The notes: generated by a model from the letters alone, not told the origin. Numbered from the stretch's first letter, positions 15,705 through 25,100 are shown. The stretch is 64,000 nt of DNA from Sediminicola sp040566555 (GCF_040566555.1 NZ_JBEWYP010000010.1:62001-126000), one strand, 5' to 3'. Translations and numbers: made by a program.

Positions 15705-16739
15705 ATGATCAAATTCTTCAGACGCATACGACAAAGCCTGCTCTCGCAAAATAGATTTGCCAAATATCTTCTTTATGCCATTGGAGAAATAGTTCTTGTG
15801 GTGATAGGTATATTAATTGCCTTGGAAATAAATAACCAGAACGAGCTGAAAAAAAATAAACAAACTGTAAAACTAGCCTTTAAAGAAATTCAAGATAATT
15901 TATTGGAAGACATAGAGGCATCTACTGTCAGTATCGATAATTATTTAAAAAATGATTCAATATATAACAAGACCTTGGATTTTGAAAACCCATGGACCGT
16001 TGACGATTTTAAGAACGGCACTTTCGAGAGAATAGGTAATGCTTACTATAACTTTAAAGTGAATACAAATGGATATGAAAACTTGCAGATTCATTTGGAT
16101 AAGTTGCCAATACAGTATAATCCTATATTAAGGGATTTAAAAATATTATATGTGGATAGGTATGAAGCGATTCAAGTAGTCAATAAGCGAATTCAAAACT
16201 CTGTTTTTTTCCAATTAGATATTTTGTTTGATGAAAATTACAATTTAGACCGCTTAAGATATAACACCGTTTCGGAAGAAGAACTGGACTATTATCTGAA
16301 CGATGACAGATACAAAAGAAATGCGATCAAATACATGAATGATTGGATAAATATATTAGATGAAAGTCAGCGTTATCGTGTAAAGGCCATTGAAACGTAT
16401 TTAAAAATTGACTCTTTACTAGATAATAAAGAGAATGAAATCCCATACCGGCAGTTAGGACAATTTAAAGATTCCAGTGAAGTGGCACATCTTCTTGGCA
16501 ACTATGAGCCTGTTGATGCTTCCTTCCCATTGACTTTTAAATTATATTTCGAGAATAATTATATGCATTCCATTAATAATTATGATGAGAAAATTGATAT
16601 CTATAGAATTGATGATGACCTGTATATGTATATGGCACAAAATTATCCGGCTATTGTAAAAATAGCCACAAACAAACAAGGAACTATGGGTGTCGATTTT
16701 TTAAACCAACCTTTACCAAGATTTGTAAAGGTTAATTAA
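15705..16739 (+). CDS. DUF6090 family membrane protein
   Basis: The 344-residue protein starts with the signature of this Bacteroidota family: MIKFFRRIRQSLL, then a region RFAKYLLYAIGEI and a membrane segment (about 24-42) ending ALEINNQNE. The rest is a soluble, helical domain with no known activity. TAGAGA and TCTCTA form a 6-bp hairpin directly before the ATG. The gene is convergent with the ABC-F gene, 20 bases apart. Confidence 0.8.
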   Translation: MIKFFRRIRQSLLSQNRFAKYLLYAIGEIVLVVIGILIALEINNQNELKKNKQTVKLAFKEIQDNLLEDIEASTVSIDNYLKNDSIYNKTLDFENPWTVDDFKNGTFERIGNAYYNFKVNTNGYENLQIHLDKLPIQYNPILRDLKILYVDRYEAIQVVNKRIQNSVFFQLDILFDENYNLDRLRYNTVSEEELDYYLNDDRYKRNAIKYMNDWINILDESQRYRVKAIETYLKIDSLLDNKENEIPYRQLGQFKDSSEVAHLLGNYEPVDASFPLTFKLYFENNYMHSINNYDEKIDIYRIDDDLYMYMAQNYPAIVKIATNKQGTMGVDFLNQPLPRFVKVN

Positions 16740-16759
16740 CAAATAGTATGTGGTGCCTC

Positions 16760-18397
16760 CTAAGCCTTTAAATCTATCTCTTTTAAGTTCTCTATCCTAT
16801 TACGGATCAGGAAGGCATCAATAGTTTCAAAATGCTCTATCACCCTCTTCTCCTTAAACTCAAATACTTTTTGACTCAAGCCCTGCAGGAAGTCACGGTC
16901 GTGAGACACCAGGATCAGCGTACCGTCAAAGGACAATAATGCCTCTTTCAATACGTCCTTGGACTTCAGGTCCAAATGGTTGGTAGGCTCATCCAGTATC
17001 AATAGGTTCACCGGTTCCAACAAGAGTTTTACCATCGCCAGTCGGGTTTTTTCCCCTCCGGAGAGCACGCTTACCTTTTTCTCCAGATCATCCCCGCTGA
17101 ACATGAAACGTCCCAGGATATTTTTTATCTGGGTACGGATATCTCCTTCGGCCACCTCGTCCACAGTCTGGAAGATGGTCAGGTCCGGGTCCAATAAAGA
17201 CGCTTGGTTCTGGGCAAAATACCCCACTTTTACGTTATGGCCCAGGGAACATTCCCCTTCAAAATCGATCTCGCCCATAATGGCCTTTATCATGGTAGAT
17301 TTTCCTTCCCCGTTCCTACCCACAAAGGAGACTTTCTCTCCCCTGCTGATGGACATATTGGCATCCTGGAACACCACATGGTCCCCATATTTTTTCGTCA
17401 GTCCGTTGACCGTTACGGGATAATCCCCTGAACGGACAGAAGGTGGGAAACGCAATTTTAGGGCCGAAGTATCTATCTCATCAATCTCTATGATCTGCAA
17501 CTTCTCCAACATCCGCTCCCGTGAGGTCACCTGGTTGGTCTTGGAATAGGTCCCCTTGAACCTGTCTATGAACTGTTGGTTGTCCGCTATAAATTTTTGC
17601 TGTTCCTGGTATGCCTTTATCTGATGGGCACGCCTATCTTCCCTCAATTGCAGGTAATGGGTATAGTTGGCCTTGTAATCATAGATACGGCCCATGGTCA
17701 CCTCTATGGTCCTATTGGTGATATTGTCAATAAAAGTCTTATCGTGGGAAATGACCACAACGGCCTTGGCCTTGTTCAATAAGAAATCTTCCAACCAGAT
17801 CACAGATTCTATATCCACGTGGTTGGTAGGCTCATCCAAAAGGATCAGGTCCGGCTTTTGCAATAAGATCTTGGCTAGCTCTATACGCATACGCCATCCC
17901 CCACTGAACTCACTCGTCAGCCTTCCAAAATCTTCCCTTCTAAAACCAAGTCCCCTCAGCGCTTTTTCTACTTCGGCCTCATAGTTGATCTCTTCCAAAG
18001 CGTAGTACTTCTCCCCCAGGTCGGAAACCTTGCCGATGATGTTCATATAGGCGTCGGACTCATAGTCGGTCCTGGTTTCCAGTTCCTTGTTCAGGCGGTC
18101 CATTTCGTCCCGCATTTCAAAGATTTCCTTAAAAGCCTTGGAGGCCTCTTCAAAGACGGTGCAGTTATCATTGGTGAGCAAATGCTGTGGCAAATAAGCG
18201 ATCACGGCATCCTTGGGAAAACGGATATGGCCACGGGTGGCCTTCTGCTCCCCTGCGATGATCTTCATCATGGTAGATTTCCCTGCCCCGTTCTTGCCCA
18301 TTAGGGCAATTTTATCATTCTCATTGATCACGAAGGACACATCACTAAAGAGTGTATCCCCACTAAATTCTACTGCAATTTGGTCTACGGAAATCAT
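16760..18397 (-). CDS. ABC-F family ATPase
   Basis: The 545-residue soluble protein has two ATP-binding cassettes and no membrane segments, the ABC-F layout. Domain 1 shows GKNGAGKST (Walker A, about 34-42), the signature SGGWRMRIELAK and LILLDEPTNHVD; domain 2 shows GRNGEGKST, LSGGEKTRLAM and LILDEPTNHLD. The linker between domains is charged and helical. ABC-F proteins bind the ribosome and relieve stalling or give antibiotic resistance; this one looks like the Uup/YbiT housekeeping type. A clear promoter lies upstream. Confidence 0.9.
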   Translation of the reverse strand: MISVDQIAVEFSGDTLFSDVSFVINENDKIALMGKNGAGKSTMMKIIAGEQKATRGHIRFPKDAVIAYLPQHLLTNDNCTVFEEASKAFKEIFEMRDEMDRLNKELETRTDYESDAYMNIIGKVSDLGEKYYALEEINYEAEVEKALRGLGFRREDFGRLTSEFSGGWRMRIELAKILLQKPDLILLDEPTNHVDIESVIWLEDFLLNKAKAVVVISHDKTFIDNITNRTIEVTMGRIYDYKANYTHYLQLREDRRAHQIKAYQEQQKFIADNQQFIDRFKGTYSKTNQVTSRERMLEKLQIIEIDEIDTSALKLRFPPSVRSGDYPVTVNGLTKKYGDHVVFQDANMSISRGEKVSFVGRNGEGKSTMIKAIMGEIDFEGECSLGHNVKVGYFAQNQASLLDPDLTIFQTVDEVAEGDIRTQIKNILGRFMFSGDDLEKKVSVLSGGEKTRLAMVKLLLEPVNLLILDEPTNHLDLKSKDVLKEALLSFDGTLILVSHDRDFLQGLSQKVFEFKEKRVIEHFETIDAFLIRNRIENLKEIDLKA

Positions 18398-18416
18398 ACT
18401 TTTTTCTTTGGAGCTG

Positions 18417-18445
18417 CAAAACTAAAAAAAAGCCGGTCACCACAA
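18417..18445 (-). promoter_or_regulatory. promoter of the ABC-F gene
   Basis: On the minus strand TTG (18443-18445) is followed after 18 bases by TAGTTTTG (18417-18424), matching the Bacteroidota TTG-N17-23-TAnnTTTG promoter, 20 bases before the start codon. Confidence 0.65.
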
Positions 18446-18536
18446 AGAAATAGTGCGCTATAATGCAGACTGTTAGGGGTTAAAATTTCAAGGGCACCAA
18501 TCCCTATTTTTACTACATTAGCCGTTTTTTACAGCT

Positions 18537-19454
18537 ATGAACAAGCCGCGCTTAGCATTAGTTATTGGAATCCTCTGTGTTTCCGTTTTTCCGCTCATGA
18601 TAAAGATGGAACTGGCCCCCGGTTTGATCTCGGCCTTCTACCGTATGGCCATTGCCCTGGTGCTGATATTGCCCTATGCCTGGTATACCAAACAATTGGG
18701 CATGCCCTCCACTAAAATACTGCTGTTGACCGCCCTGAGCGGCATCTTGTTTGGATCGGATGTGGCGGTTTGGAATATTGCTATTCTGGAATCCACTGCT
18801 ACACAGGCATCACTACTGGCGAACCTTTCCCCGGTGTGGGTGGGCGTTGCCACCTTTTTGTTTTTAACGAACAAACCCACCAAGAATTTCTGGATCGGCA
18901 CCCTCATTTCCCTTTTAGGGATGGTGGCCCTGGTAGGTTTTGAAGTGTTTGTCTCCCTTTCCTTTGATATCGGCTTTGTCTGTGGAATCTTGTCCGGTGT
19001 TTTTTATTCGGCCTACCTCCTGATCAGCAAGGAAGTACTTGCCAAGATCTCCATTGTCACCTTTATGACCTACAGCCTAATGGCCTCCTCAATATTCCTC
19101 GGGATCATCAGCTGGGTATGGGACGAGCCTTTTGGCGGATTTTCCACGACGGGCTGGATGATGCTCTCCCTACAGGCAGTGGTATGCCAATTATTGGCCT
19201 GGTTGATGGTGAGCTATGCCCTGCAATACATGAGAACTACCCGCGTATCCCTGGCCATGTTGAGTCAGGCTTTATTGACCGCCTTTTTGGCCTGGATCTT
19301 TTTGAACGAGACCATTACGCTACAAATGATCTTGGGTGGAATTGTTCTCCTTTTCGGGATCCGCGTAACCTTCTACAATAAGCCTATAACAATAAAAAGG
19401 CTCCTTAAAAAGGAGCCTTTGGTATCAAAAGGGGCCATAGACCCCGTAGTATAA
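18537..19454 (+). CDS. EamA/DMT-family transporter
   Basis: The 305-residue protein has ten hydrophobic segments in two EamA repeats, each with the pattern of a proline-rich first helix and a conserved 'ISAFYRMAIALVLILPY'-like second one. It probably exports or imports small metabolites. The last 35 bases of the gene form the stem of the terminator of the convergent rimO gene, which makes its C-terminal tail lysine-rich (IKRLLKKEPLVSKG). Confidence 0.85.
   Translation: MNKPRLALVIGILCVSVFPLMIKMELAPGLISAFYRMAIALVLILPYAWYTKQLGMPSTKILLLTALSGILFGSDVAVWNIAILESTATQASLLANLSPVWVGVATFLFLTNKPTKNFWIGTLISLLGMVALVGFEVFVSLSFDIGFVCGILSGVFYSAYLLISKEVLAKISIVTFMTYSLMASSIFLGIISWVWDEPFGGFSTTGWMMLSLQAVVCQLLAWLMVSYALQYMRTTRVSLAMLSQALLTAFLAWIFLNETITLQMILGGIVLLFGIRVTFYNKPITIKRLLKKEPLVSKGAIDPVV
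19391..19420 (-). terminator. rimO terminator inside the EamA gene
   Basis: AAAGGCTCCTT (19396-19406) and AAGGAGCCTTT (19410-19420) form an 11-bp stem. On the minus strand it is followed by TTTTTATT, so it terminates the rimO transcript. It lies wholly within the 3' coding end of the convergent transporter gene. Confidence 0.8.
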
Positions 19455-19471
19455 TTTAAAGCGTTTTGTTC

Positions 19472-20773
19472 CTAAACTGGTTCCCCATATAGGTCAAAAT
19501 CTGCCGCTTCGGTGATCTTCACATTGGTGAACTCCCCTATTTTTACGTAGTGTTTTGCAGCATCTATCAGCACCTCATTGTCCACATCCGGAGAATCGAA
19601 CTCGGTACGACCTACAAAGTAAGGTCCCTCTTTACGGTCGATAATACAACGGAAGGTCTGTCCTACTTTTTCCTGGTTCAGCTCCCAAGAGATCTGGGAC
19701 TGTAATTCCATAATCTCAGCAGCGCGTTCCAATTTTACATCTTCAGGAACATCGTCCTCCAAGTTGTAGGCATGGGTATTTTCCTCATGGCTATAGGTAA
19801 AGCATCCCAACCGTTCAAAACGCATTTCCTCTACCCAACTTTTTAGGGTCTGGAAGTCCTCTTCGGTCTCCCCAGGATATCCCACGATCAAAGTGGTACG
19901 GATGGTCATTTCTGGGACGGTAGCCCTAAAATCCTGTAACAATTGGGTCGTTTTGGCCTTAGTGGTCCCACGACGCATACTTTTCAGGATAGGGTCTGCG
20001 ATATGTTGCAATGGAATGTCCAAGTAGTTGCACACTTTTGGCTCCTGGTTCATCACATCCAATACATCCATTGGGAACCCAGTAGGGAAGGCATAATGCA
20101 AACGGATCCATTCGATCCCCTCCACTTTCACCAATTCCTTCAACAGCTCCGCCAAGTTTCTCTTTTTGTAAAGATCCAACCCGTAATAGGTCAAATCCTG
20201 AGCGATCAATACCAATTCCTTTACTCCTTTGGCGGCCAGTTTCTCAGCTTCCTGAACAAGGTCTTCAATAGGGGTACTCTTGTGCTTTCCACGCATCAGG
20301 GGAATGGCACAAAAGGAACAAGGTCGGTCACAACCTTCGGCTATTTTTAAATAGGCATAATTTTTTGGGGTGGTCGTTAAACGTTCCCCGATCAGCTCAT
20401 GCTTATAATCGGCTCCAAGGGCCTTCAATAGATTGGGCAGATCACTGGTCCCAAAATATTCGTCCACATTGGGAATCTCTTTCTGTAGGTCTGGCTTATA
20501 GCGCTCACTCAAACATCCGGTCACAAAAACCTTATCAACTAGTCCGGCTTCTTTCTTCTGCACATATTCCAAAATGGTGTTTACACTCTCCTCTTTGGCA
20601 TTGGCGATAAAACCACAGGTGTTGATAACAACAACATTCCCTTCCTCTTCATGTACCACCTCTTTATCGTTGGCACGCAACTGTCCCATAAGTACTTCTG
20701 AATCGTACACATTCTTGGAACACCCTAGGGTTACTACGTTGATTTTATTCTTTTTAAGTGTTTTTGTCCGCAT
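19472..20773 (-). CDS. rimO: ribosomal protein S12 methylthiotransferase RimO
   Basis: The 433-residue protein has the three MiaB/RimO domains: an N-terminal methylthiotransferase domain starting VVTLGCSKN (Cys18), the radical-SAM centre EGCDRPCSFCAIP (CxxxCxxC), and a C-terminal TRAM domain from about 375. RimO adds a methylthio group to the conserved aspartate of ribosomal protein S12. The TLGCSKN start and FGTSDLPNLLK context favour RimO over MiaB. A promoter and a terminator flank it closely, so it is probably monocistronic. Confidence 0.93.
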   Translation of the reverse strand: MRTKTLKKNKINVVTLGCSKNVYDSEVLMGQLRANDKEVVHEEEGNVVVINTCGFIANAKEESVNTILEYVQKKEAGLVDKVFVTGCLSERYKPDLQKEIPNVDEYFGTSDLPNLLKALGADYKHELIGERLTTTPKNYAYLKIAEGCDRPCSFCAIPLMRGKHKSTPIEDLVQEAEKLAAKGVKELVLIAQDLTYYGLDLYKKRNLAELLKELVKVEGIEWIRLHYAFPTGFPMDVLDVMNQEPKVCNYLDIPLQHIADPILKSMRRGTTKAKTTQLLQDFRATVPEMTIRTTLIVGYPGETEEDFQTLKSWVEEMRFERLGCFTYSHEENTHAYNLEDDVPEDVKLERAAEIMELQSQISWELNQEKVGQTFRCIIDRKEGPYFVGRTEFDSPDVDNEVLIDAAKHYVKIGEFTNVKITEAADFDLYGEPV

Positions 20774-20792
20774 GTTTTTTCTAAATAGGGTG

Positions 20793-20825
20793 CAAAAGTA
20801 CGATTTGATAAAAGAATGGCATCAA
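20793..20825 (-). promoter_or_regulatory. promoter of rimO
   Basis: Minus-strand TTG (20823-20825), 22-base spacer, TACTTTTG (20793-20800), 19 bases before the start codon. The upper part of the gap (20850-20862) holds a GGGGC-att-GCCCC hairpin that may end the amidase transcript, though it has no T-run. Confidence 0.6.
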
Positions 20826-20913
20826 AATAAGACTAATATTAACGTTTCGGGGCATTGCCCCCTTGGTATTACACCTTTATGGATCAATGTTCAAGGCATA
20901 AGTACCATTGCTT

Positions 20914-22590
20914 TTATTGAAACTTTTCTGGCATCTTGCGCACTTTGGTGCCCGCCTCATAGGCGCGACCCAGCTCCAGTAATTTATCCTCTTGGAACTG
21001 CTTGGCAATAAAGGTAAGACTGATAGGCTCTCCCGTTTCCTTATAACCCATGGGCACCGTTAAGGCCGGATATTTGGCCACAGCGGCATAGCCCGCATGG
21101 TAGTTGTTGATGGACAGGATAGCATCAAGATTTTTAGAATCCAGGGCCGTATCGAAAAAGGCCCTTCCTGTTTTTTCCAACCTGTTTTTTATCTCTTCCA
21201 AGCCTTCAGCGGTGGTAGAATCTGCCACAATCCCTTCAAACAGGGCCTGTCCGTAAGGAATCCGCACCAAAGAATCCATATTGTTGAAGGCTATGGCATT
21301 CTGGATACTGCCAATTTTTACGGCGTCCTTGTTTCTTACTTGACTGTTCAGATAGGCTGGCAGGTCGTTCTTCATATCAATATTCAAAATACTCAAGAAG
21401 CCTTCCATTTTAGCTGTTGGCGGGGTAAAAACGACAATTTCGGCTCCCAGGCTTTTTAGCTTCTCCACGGTATTTTTATAAATCTCGTTCTCCTCTATAA
21501 GGTTGGCAAAGGCACCCAGGCGCTTTCCTTTTAGGGAGTTGTTTGCAATCGCATTCATGTAATCGGCAGTAGCCGCAACGGATTTACTATCCGCTGGATC
21601 TTGGCCCAACATGGCCGATAATAAAATGGCATTATCAATTACGTTTTTGGTCATAGGACCAGGCGTGTCCAGGGTACTGGAAATAGGAACGATCCCCGAA
21701 CGGCTCAAAAGTCCAATAGTTGGTTTTAATCCTACGACAGAATTTTGGCTGGAAGGGGATAAAATAGAACCAGAAGTTTCAGTCCCCACTGCCGCTACTG
21801 CATAATTGGCAGCAACAGAAGTACCACTCCCGGCACTGGACCCCCCGGTTTCAAATACTTTTCTTCCATAGGGGTTCAAGGTCTGACCCCCAAAGGCACT
21901 GTAGCCTACAGGGCAACCCGTGCAAAGGAAATAGGCCCACTCACTTAGGTTGACCTTCCCTAAAATAAGGGCTCCGTTCTTTTTTAATTGTTGTACGATA
22001 AAGGCATCACCGGTCTCATTGTCCATCAAAGCAATAGATCCGGCCGTAGTATTCATCCCCTCGGTATTGATATTGTCCTTCAATAATATGGGCATACCAT
22101 AGATGGGATGGTGTTTTTCGTTTGGATATTTTTTACGGAACTCGTCCATTTTACGGGCTTCCGCAACCACATTCTTGTTCAAGGCCAAGACCGTATTCAA
22201 CGTAGTGGCATTGTCCAGTTCGTATTTATAAATTCTTTTCAGATAGAAAAGCACCAACTTCTCGTAGCTCAGTTTGCCTTCCTTGATATGTGCTTGCAAG
22301 GTGGGGATATCCTGTTCCAGGATCAAAGGTTTCAGACTTTCGTATTCGGTATCGGAAAATTTGGAAACTTCATCATAGAGGGGCAAAAACACCTCATTTT
22401 TGTCCAGAACTTTGGATTGGATCAGCTTATAACGCATTCTCTCTATCTCATGATCTGTATTGGCTGCTACTTCGGCGGAATCATTATAGGCTTCCCAAAG
22501 CACTACAGGTTCGGGGGTCTTTTCTTGTTTCTGCTTACATGACGTAAATCCCATGGCTACTGCCAAACCCAAAATAAAGAGTCTTCCCAT
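20914..22590 (-). CDS. amidase-family lipoprotein
   Basis: Starting at the ATG at 22590 the product has 558 residues with a lipoprotein signal (GFTSC). The amidase-signature domain shows the Ser-cisSer-Lys set: the lysine in PILLKDNINTEGM, GGSSAGSGTSVAANYAV with the two serines, and GTETSGSILSP. Such enzymes hydrolyse amide bonds, and the substrate of periplasmic members is generally unknown. A longer frame from a TTG at 22620 would overlap the upstream gene by 25 bases, so the ATG, 5 bases after that gene's stop, is preferred. Confidence 0.85.
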   Translation of the reverse strand: MGRLFILGLAVAMGFTSCKQKQEKTPEPVVLWEAYNDSAEVAANTDHEIERMRYKLIQSKVLDKNEVFLPLYDEVSKFSDTEYESLKPLILEQDIPTLQAHIKEGKLSYEKLVLFYLKRIYKYELDNATTLNTVLALNKNVVAEARKMDEFRKKYPNEKHHPIYGMPILLKDNINTEGMNTTAGSIALMDNETGDAFIVQQLKKNGALILGKVNLSEWAYFLCTGCPVGYSAFGGQTLNPYGRKVFETGGSSAGSGTSVAANYAVAAVGTETSGSILSPSSQNSVVGLKPTIGLLSRSGIVPISSTLDTPGPMTKNVIDNAILLSAMLGQDPADSKSVAATADYMNAIANNSLKGKRLGAFANLIEENEIYKNTVEKLKSLGAEIVVFTPPTAKMEGFLSILNIDMKNDLPAYLNSQVRNKDAVKIGSIQNAIAFNNMDSLVRIPYGQALFEGIVADSTTAEGLEEIKNRLEKTGRAFFDTALDSKNLDAILSINNYHAGYAAVAKYPALTVPMGYKETGEPISLTFIAKQFQEDKLLELGRAYEAGTKVRKMPEKFQ

Positions 22591-22595
22591 AAGTG

Positions 22596-23450
22596 CTAAT
22601 TTTTTATTACTGTATTCCAATTCTTAATATTCTCCTGGTTCATCCGAACGAACTCGTCCTTCCCTTCAATCCCTGCCAAGGCCATGGATTTTTGGGCAGA
22701 TTTTATGGCCGACTTATAATCGGGCAAAGCTGCCTCCACCAAGGACTTAACCCTATAAAAATAATAGGTATCGCCTCCTAGGGCAATGGCTTTATTCAGA
22801 TAATCGAGGGCCAAAGGATACTCCATGCCCTGTTCCTGATAATAACGAGCCGCCTCATAATAGGTTTGTGCCGTGGGATTCTCTTGTAGCTGTTTGTTGA
22901 TTTCACTGAGCATGGCACCATGGGTATCCACTGTCATTGGAATAACAACCTTGGTCTGTTCCCAAATCCAGATCATTTCCACACTGTTATGGGTCATCGC
23001 ATCAAAAGTGATCAAAAAATTCTCCTGGAAATAAGGGATGCTTTCCGGGATGACGGTCACCCTAAGTGCATCTTCCGCAGGGTCATAGGCCGTTCTGCCG
23101 TCGCCCCAGTGGGTGGTATTGGTATGAAACACTATTTCCCATTTGTCCTCCTGTGGAAAAGCATAAAGGGCATAGGTGCCTTTGGCCAAGGAATTGCCAA
23201 GTACTTTCATGTCCGTATCCAAGGTGATCTTGGTGGACTCATTGGCCCCAACCCGCCAAATACGGTCATAGGGGACGAGTTGACCAAAAATGGTCCTCCC
23301 CCTAACGGCTGGGCGTGAATAGGCAACGGAAATTTTGGAAAGGCCAACCTCTTGCTCCACAAGGGAAAAAGGACTGGCTTTAGGATGTGTGATTTGTGCA
23401 GCGCTTGGTAGCGCCAAGAGAATGAGTAGTATGGATACTAGGTACCTCAA
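22596..23450 (-). CDS. DUF2911 protein with C-terminal TPR-like region
   Basis: The 284-residue protein has a signal peptide (MRYLVSILLILLALPSAAQ) and the DUF2911 domain at about 24-175 (AYSRPAVRGRTIFG, PYDRIWRVGANESTKI, GTYALYAFP). The C-terminal 100 residues look like tetratricopeptide helices (YYEAARYYQEQGMEYPLALD). Function unknown; probably periplasmic. Its start overlaps the end of ftsY by 4 bases and the amidase follows by 5 bases, making one transcription unit ftsY-DUF2911-amidase. Confidence 0.85.
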   Translation of the reverse strand: MRYLVSILLILLALPSAAQITHPKASPFSLVEQEVGLSKISVAYSRPAVRGRTIFGQLVPYDRIWRVGANESTKITLDTDMKVLGNSLAKGTYALYAFPQEDKWEIVFHTNTTHWGDGRTAYDPAEDALRVTVIPESIPYFQENFLITFDAMTHNSVEMIWIWEQTKVVIPMTVDTHGAMLSEINKQLQENPTAQTYYEAARYYQEQGMEYPLALDYLNKAIALGGDTYYFYRVKSLVEAALPDYKSAIKSAQKSMALAGIEGKDEFVRMNQENIKNWNTVIKN

Positions 23451-24409
23451 TTTTTACCTCCAAAAAATGAATCGACGAACTCGTACTTATTAAATATTTG
23501 AAGATCTTCGATCCCCTCACCTACCCCGATATACTTTACCGGAACCTTAAACTGATCGGAGATTCCTATGACCACACCACCTTTGGCGGTGCCGTCCAAT
23601 TTTGTAACGGCCAAAGAGGTTACTTCGGTAGCTTTGGTAAACTGCTTTGCCTGTTCAAAGGCATTCTGACCTGTAGAGCCATCGAGGACAAGCATTACAT
23701 CATGGGGTGCATCGGCAACCACCTTTTGCATTACCCTTTTCACTTTGGTAAGCTCGTTCATCAGGTTTACCTTATTGTGCAAGCGACCCGCTGTGTCTAT
23801 AATGACCACATCGGCATCTTGCTTCATGGCAGAACTTAGGGTATCAAAAGCAACGGAAGCAGGATCGCTCCCCATAGCCTGTTTTACGATGGGCACATCA
23901 ACACGGTCTGCCCATACCTGTAATTGGTCTATCGCTGCTGCACGGAATGTATCCGCGGCACCTAGGACAACCTTATAACCTTGTTTTTTGAATTGATGGG
24001 CCAATTTCCCAATAGTGGTAGTCTTACCGGCCCCATTGACACCAACCACCATGATCACATAGGGTTTTTTGTCCTTGGGAACTACAAACTCGGTCTCCTC
24101 CCCTACATTGGTTTCGGATAAAAGTCCTGCAATTTCTTCACGGAGGATCACATTGAGTTCATCCGTCCCCAGGTATTTATCACGGGATACCCTGGCCTCT
24201 ATTCTTTCGATAATTTTAAGGGTAGTATTCACTCCGACATCCGAAGTGACCAATACTTCCTCCAGATTATCCAAAACATCATCATCTACCTTGGTTTTCC
24301 CGGCAACTGCTTTTCCCAATTTTGAGAAAAAACTGGTCTTGGACTTCTCTAAACCCTTATCCAGGGTTTCCTTCTTTTCGGAAGAAAATATCTTTTTGAA
24401 TAAACTCAT
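23447..24409 (-). CDS. ftsY: signal recognition particle receptor FtsY
   Basis: The 320-residue protein has the NG domains of FtsY with only a short charged N-terminal A region. The GTPase motifs are GVNGAGKTT (123-131), DTFRAAAIDQL, DTAGRLHN and TKLDGTAKGG. It docks the ribosome-SRP complex at the inner membrane. The short A region is usual outside proteobacteria. It has its own -7 element upstream and a terminator of the ribosomal-protein operon in front. Confidence 0.95.
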   Translation of the reverse strand: MSLFKKIFSSEKKETLDKGLEKSKTSFFSKLGKAVAGKTKVDDDVLDNLEEVLVTSDVGVNTTLKIIERIEARVSRDKYLGTDELNVILREEIAGLLSETNVGEETEFVVPKDKKPYVIMVVGVNGAGKTTTIGKLAHQFKKQGYKVVLGAADTFRAAAIDQLQVWADRVDVPIVKQAMGSDPASVAFDTLSSAMKQDADVVIIDTAGRLHNKVNLMNELTKVKRVMQKVVADAPHDVMLVLDGSTGQNAFEQAKQFTKATEVTSLAVTKLDGTAKGGVVIGISDQFKVPVKYIGVGEGIEDLQIFNKYEFVDSFFGGKN

Positions 24410-24431
24410 TTGTTATACTACTTCTATAACC

Positions 24432-24439
24432 CAAAGATA
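24432..24439 (-). promoter_or_regulatory. -7 element for ftsY
   Basis: TATCTTTG on the minus strand, 22 bases upstream of the ftsY start; no matching TTG at the usual distance, so the call is tentative. Confidence 0.4.
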
Positions 24440-24449
24440 TGAAAATAAA

Positions 24450-24477
24450 AAAGCTACTTTCGATGGAAAGTAGCTTT
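24450..24477 (-). terminator. terminator of the rpmB-rpmG-DUF4295 operon
   Basis: AAAGCTACTTTC (24450-24461), loop GATG, GAAAGTAGCTTT (24466-24477): a perfect 12-bp stem followed on the minus strand by TTTTATTTTC, 20 bases after the DUF4295 stop. Confidence 0.9.
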
Positions 24478-24497
24478 AAAATATATTTTGGCAAGTA

Positions 24498-24653
24498 TTA
24501 TTTCTGTTTTGCCATCCAATCGTTTACCATTTCAGGAACCATTACTGATTCCACAAAAGTATAAGCACCAGTTTTTGGTGACTTTACCATCTTAATGGCT
24601 TTGGTTAATCTTTTTGAGCTTGTCTGTAAACTCGCTACGGTCTTCTTTGCCAT
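24498..24653 (-). CDS. DUF4295 protein (ribosome-operon small protein)
   Basis: A 51-residue basic protein starting MAKKTVASLQTSSKRLTKAI and ending VNDWMAKQK. This matches the DUF4295 family, found in Bacteroidota directly after rpmG; in flavobacterial ribosome structures a small protein of this kind is part of the 50S subunit, as far as I recall. It is 6 bases downstream of rpmG and closed by a terminator. Confidence 0.85.
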   Translation of the reverse strand: MAKKTVASLQTSSKRLTKAIKMVKSPKTGAYTFVESVMVPEMVNDWMAKQK

Positions 24654-24659
24654 GACGTA

Positions 24660-24842
24660 TTATTTTATTTCTTTATGAACTGTCATTTTCTTCATGATAG
24701 GGTTGAATTTCTTAATTTCCATCCTATCTGGAGTATTCTTCTTGTTCTTGGTAGTGATATACCTAGAAGTTCCAGGCATGCCGGATTCTTTATGCTCCGT
24801 GCACTCCAAAATAACTTGGATCCTATTACCTTTCTTTGCCAT
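24660..24842 (-). CDS. rpmG: 50S ribosomal protein L33
   Basis: A 60-residue basic protein with the L33 pattern: IQVILECTEHK, GTSRYITTKNKKNTPDRMEIKKF-type core and KMTVHKEIK end. It has one cysteine instead of the two CxxC pairs, so it is the zinc-independent (C-minus) form. It sits 21 bases after rpmB. Confidence 0.95.
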   Translation of the reverse strand: MAKKGNRIQVILECTEHKESGMPGTSRYITTKNKKNTPDRMEIKKFNPIMKKMTVHKEIK

Positions 24843-24863
24843 TGTTATCTTTTTATTTACGGA

Positions 24864-25100
24864 TTACTTAACCAATCCTTTTGCTCTTGCTTCTTTTATA
24901 ACTGCTGATATCCCCTTTTTATTGATGGATTTCAACGCCTTAGAAGTTACCTTTAGGGTTACCCAACGGTCTTCTTCAGGGATATAAAAACGTTTCTTAG
25001 AAAGATTTACATCAAATCTTCTCTTGGTTTTGTTAATGGAAAAAGAGACGTTGTTACCAAACATAGCTTTCTTTCCAGTAATTTCACAAACTTTTGACAT
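24864..25100 (-). CDS. rpmB: 50S ribosomal protein L28
   Basis: A 78-residue basic protein starting MSKVCEITGKKAMFGNNVS, with RRFDVNLSKKRF and WVTLKVTSKALKSI, as in L28. Only one cysteine in the N-terminal segment, so no zinc ribbon. First gene of the rpmB-rpmG-DUF4295 operon, with a strong promoter 33 bases upstream. Confidence 0.95.
   Translation of the reverse strand: MSKVCEITGKKAMFGNNVSFSINKTKRRFDVNLSKKRFYIPEEDRWVTLKVTSKALKSINKKGISAVIKEARAKGLVK

Noticed and set aside
16959..17423. Plus-strand frame of 154 residues opposite the ABC-F gene
   Set aside because: It mirrors the conserved ATPase domain; antisense frames of GC-richer conserved genes often stay open.
20850..20862. GGGGC-att-GCCCC hairpin as a terminator of the amidase gene
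   Set aside because: There is no T-run on either strand, so termination there is not supported.
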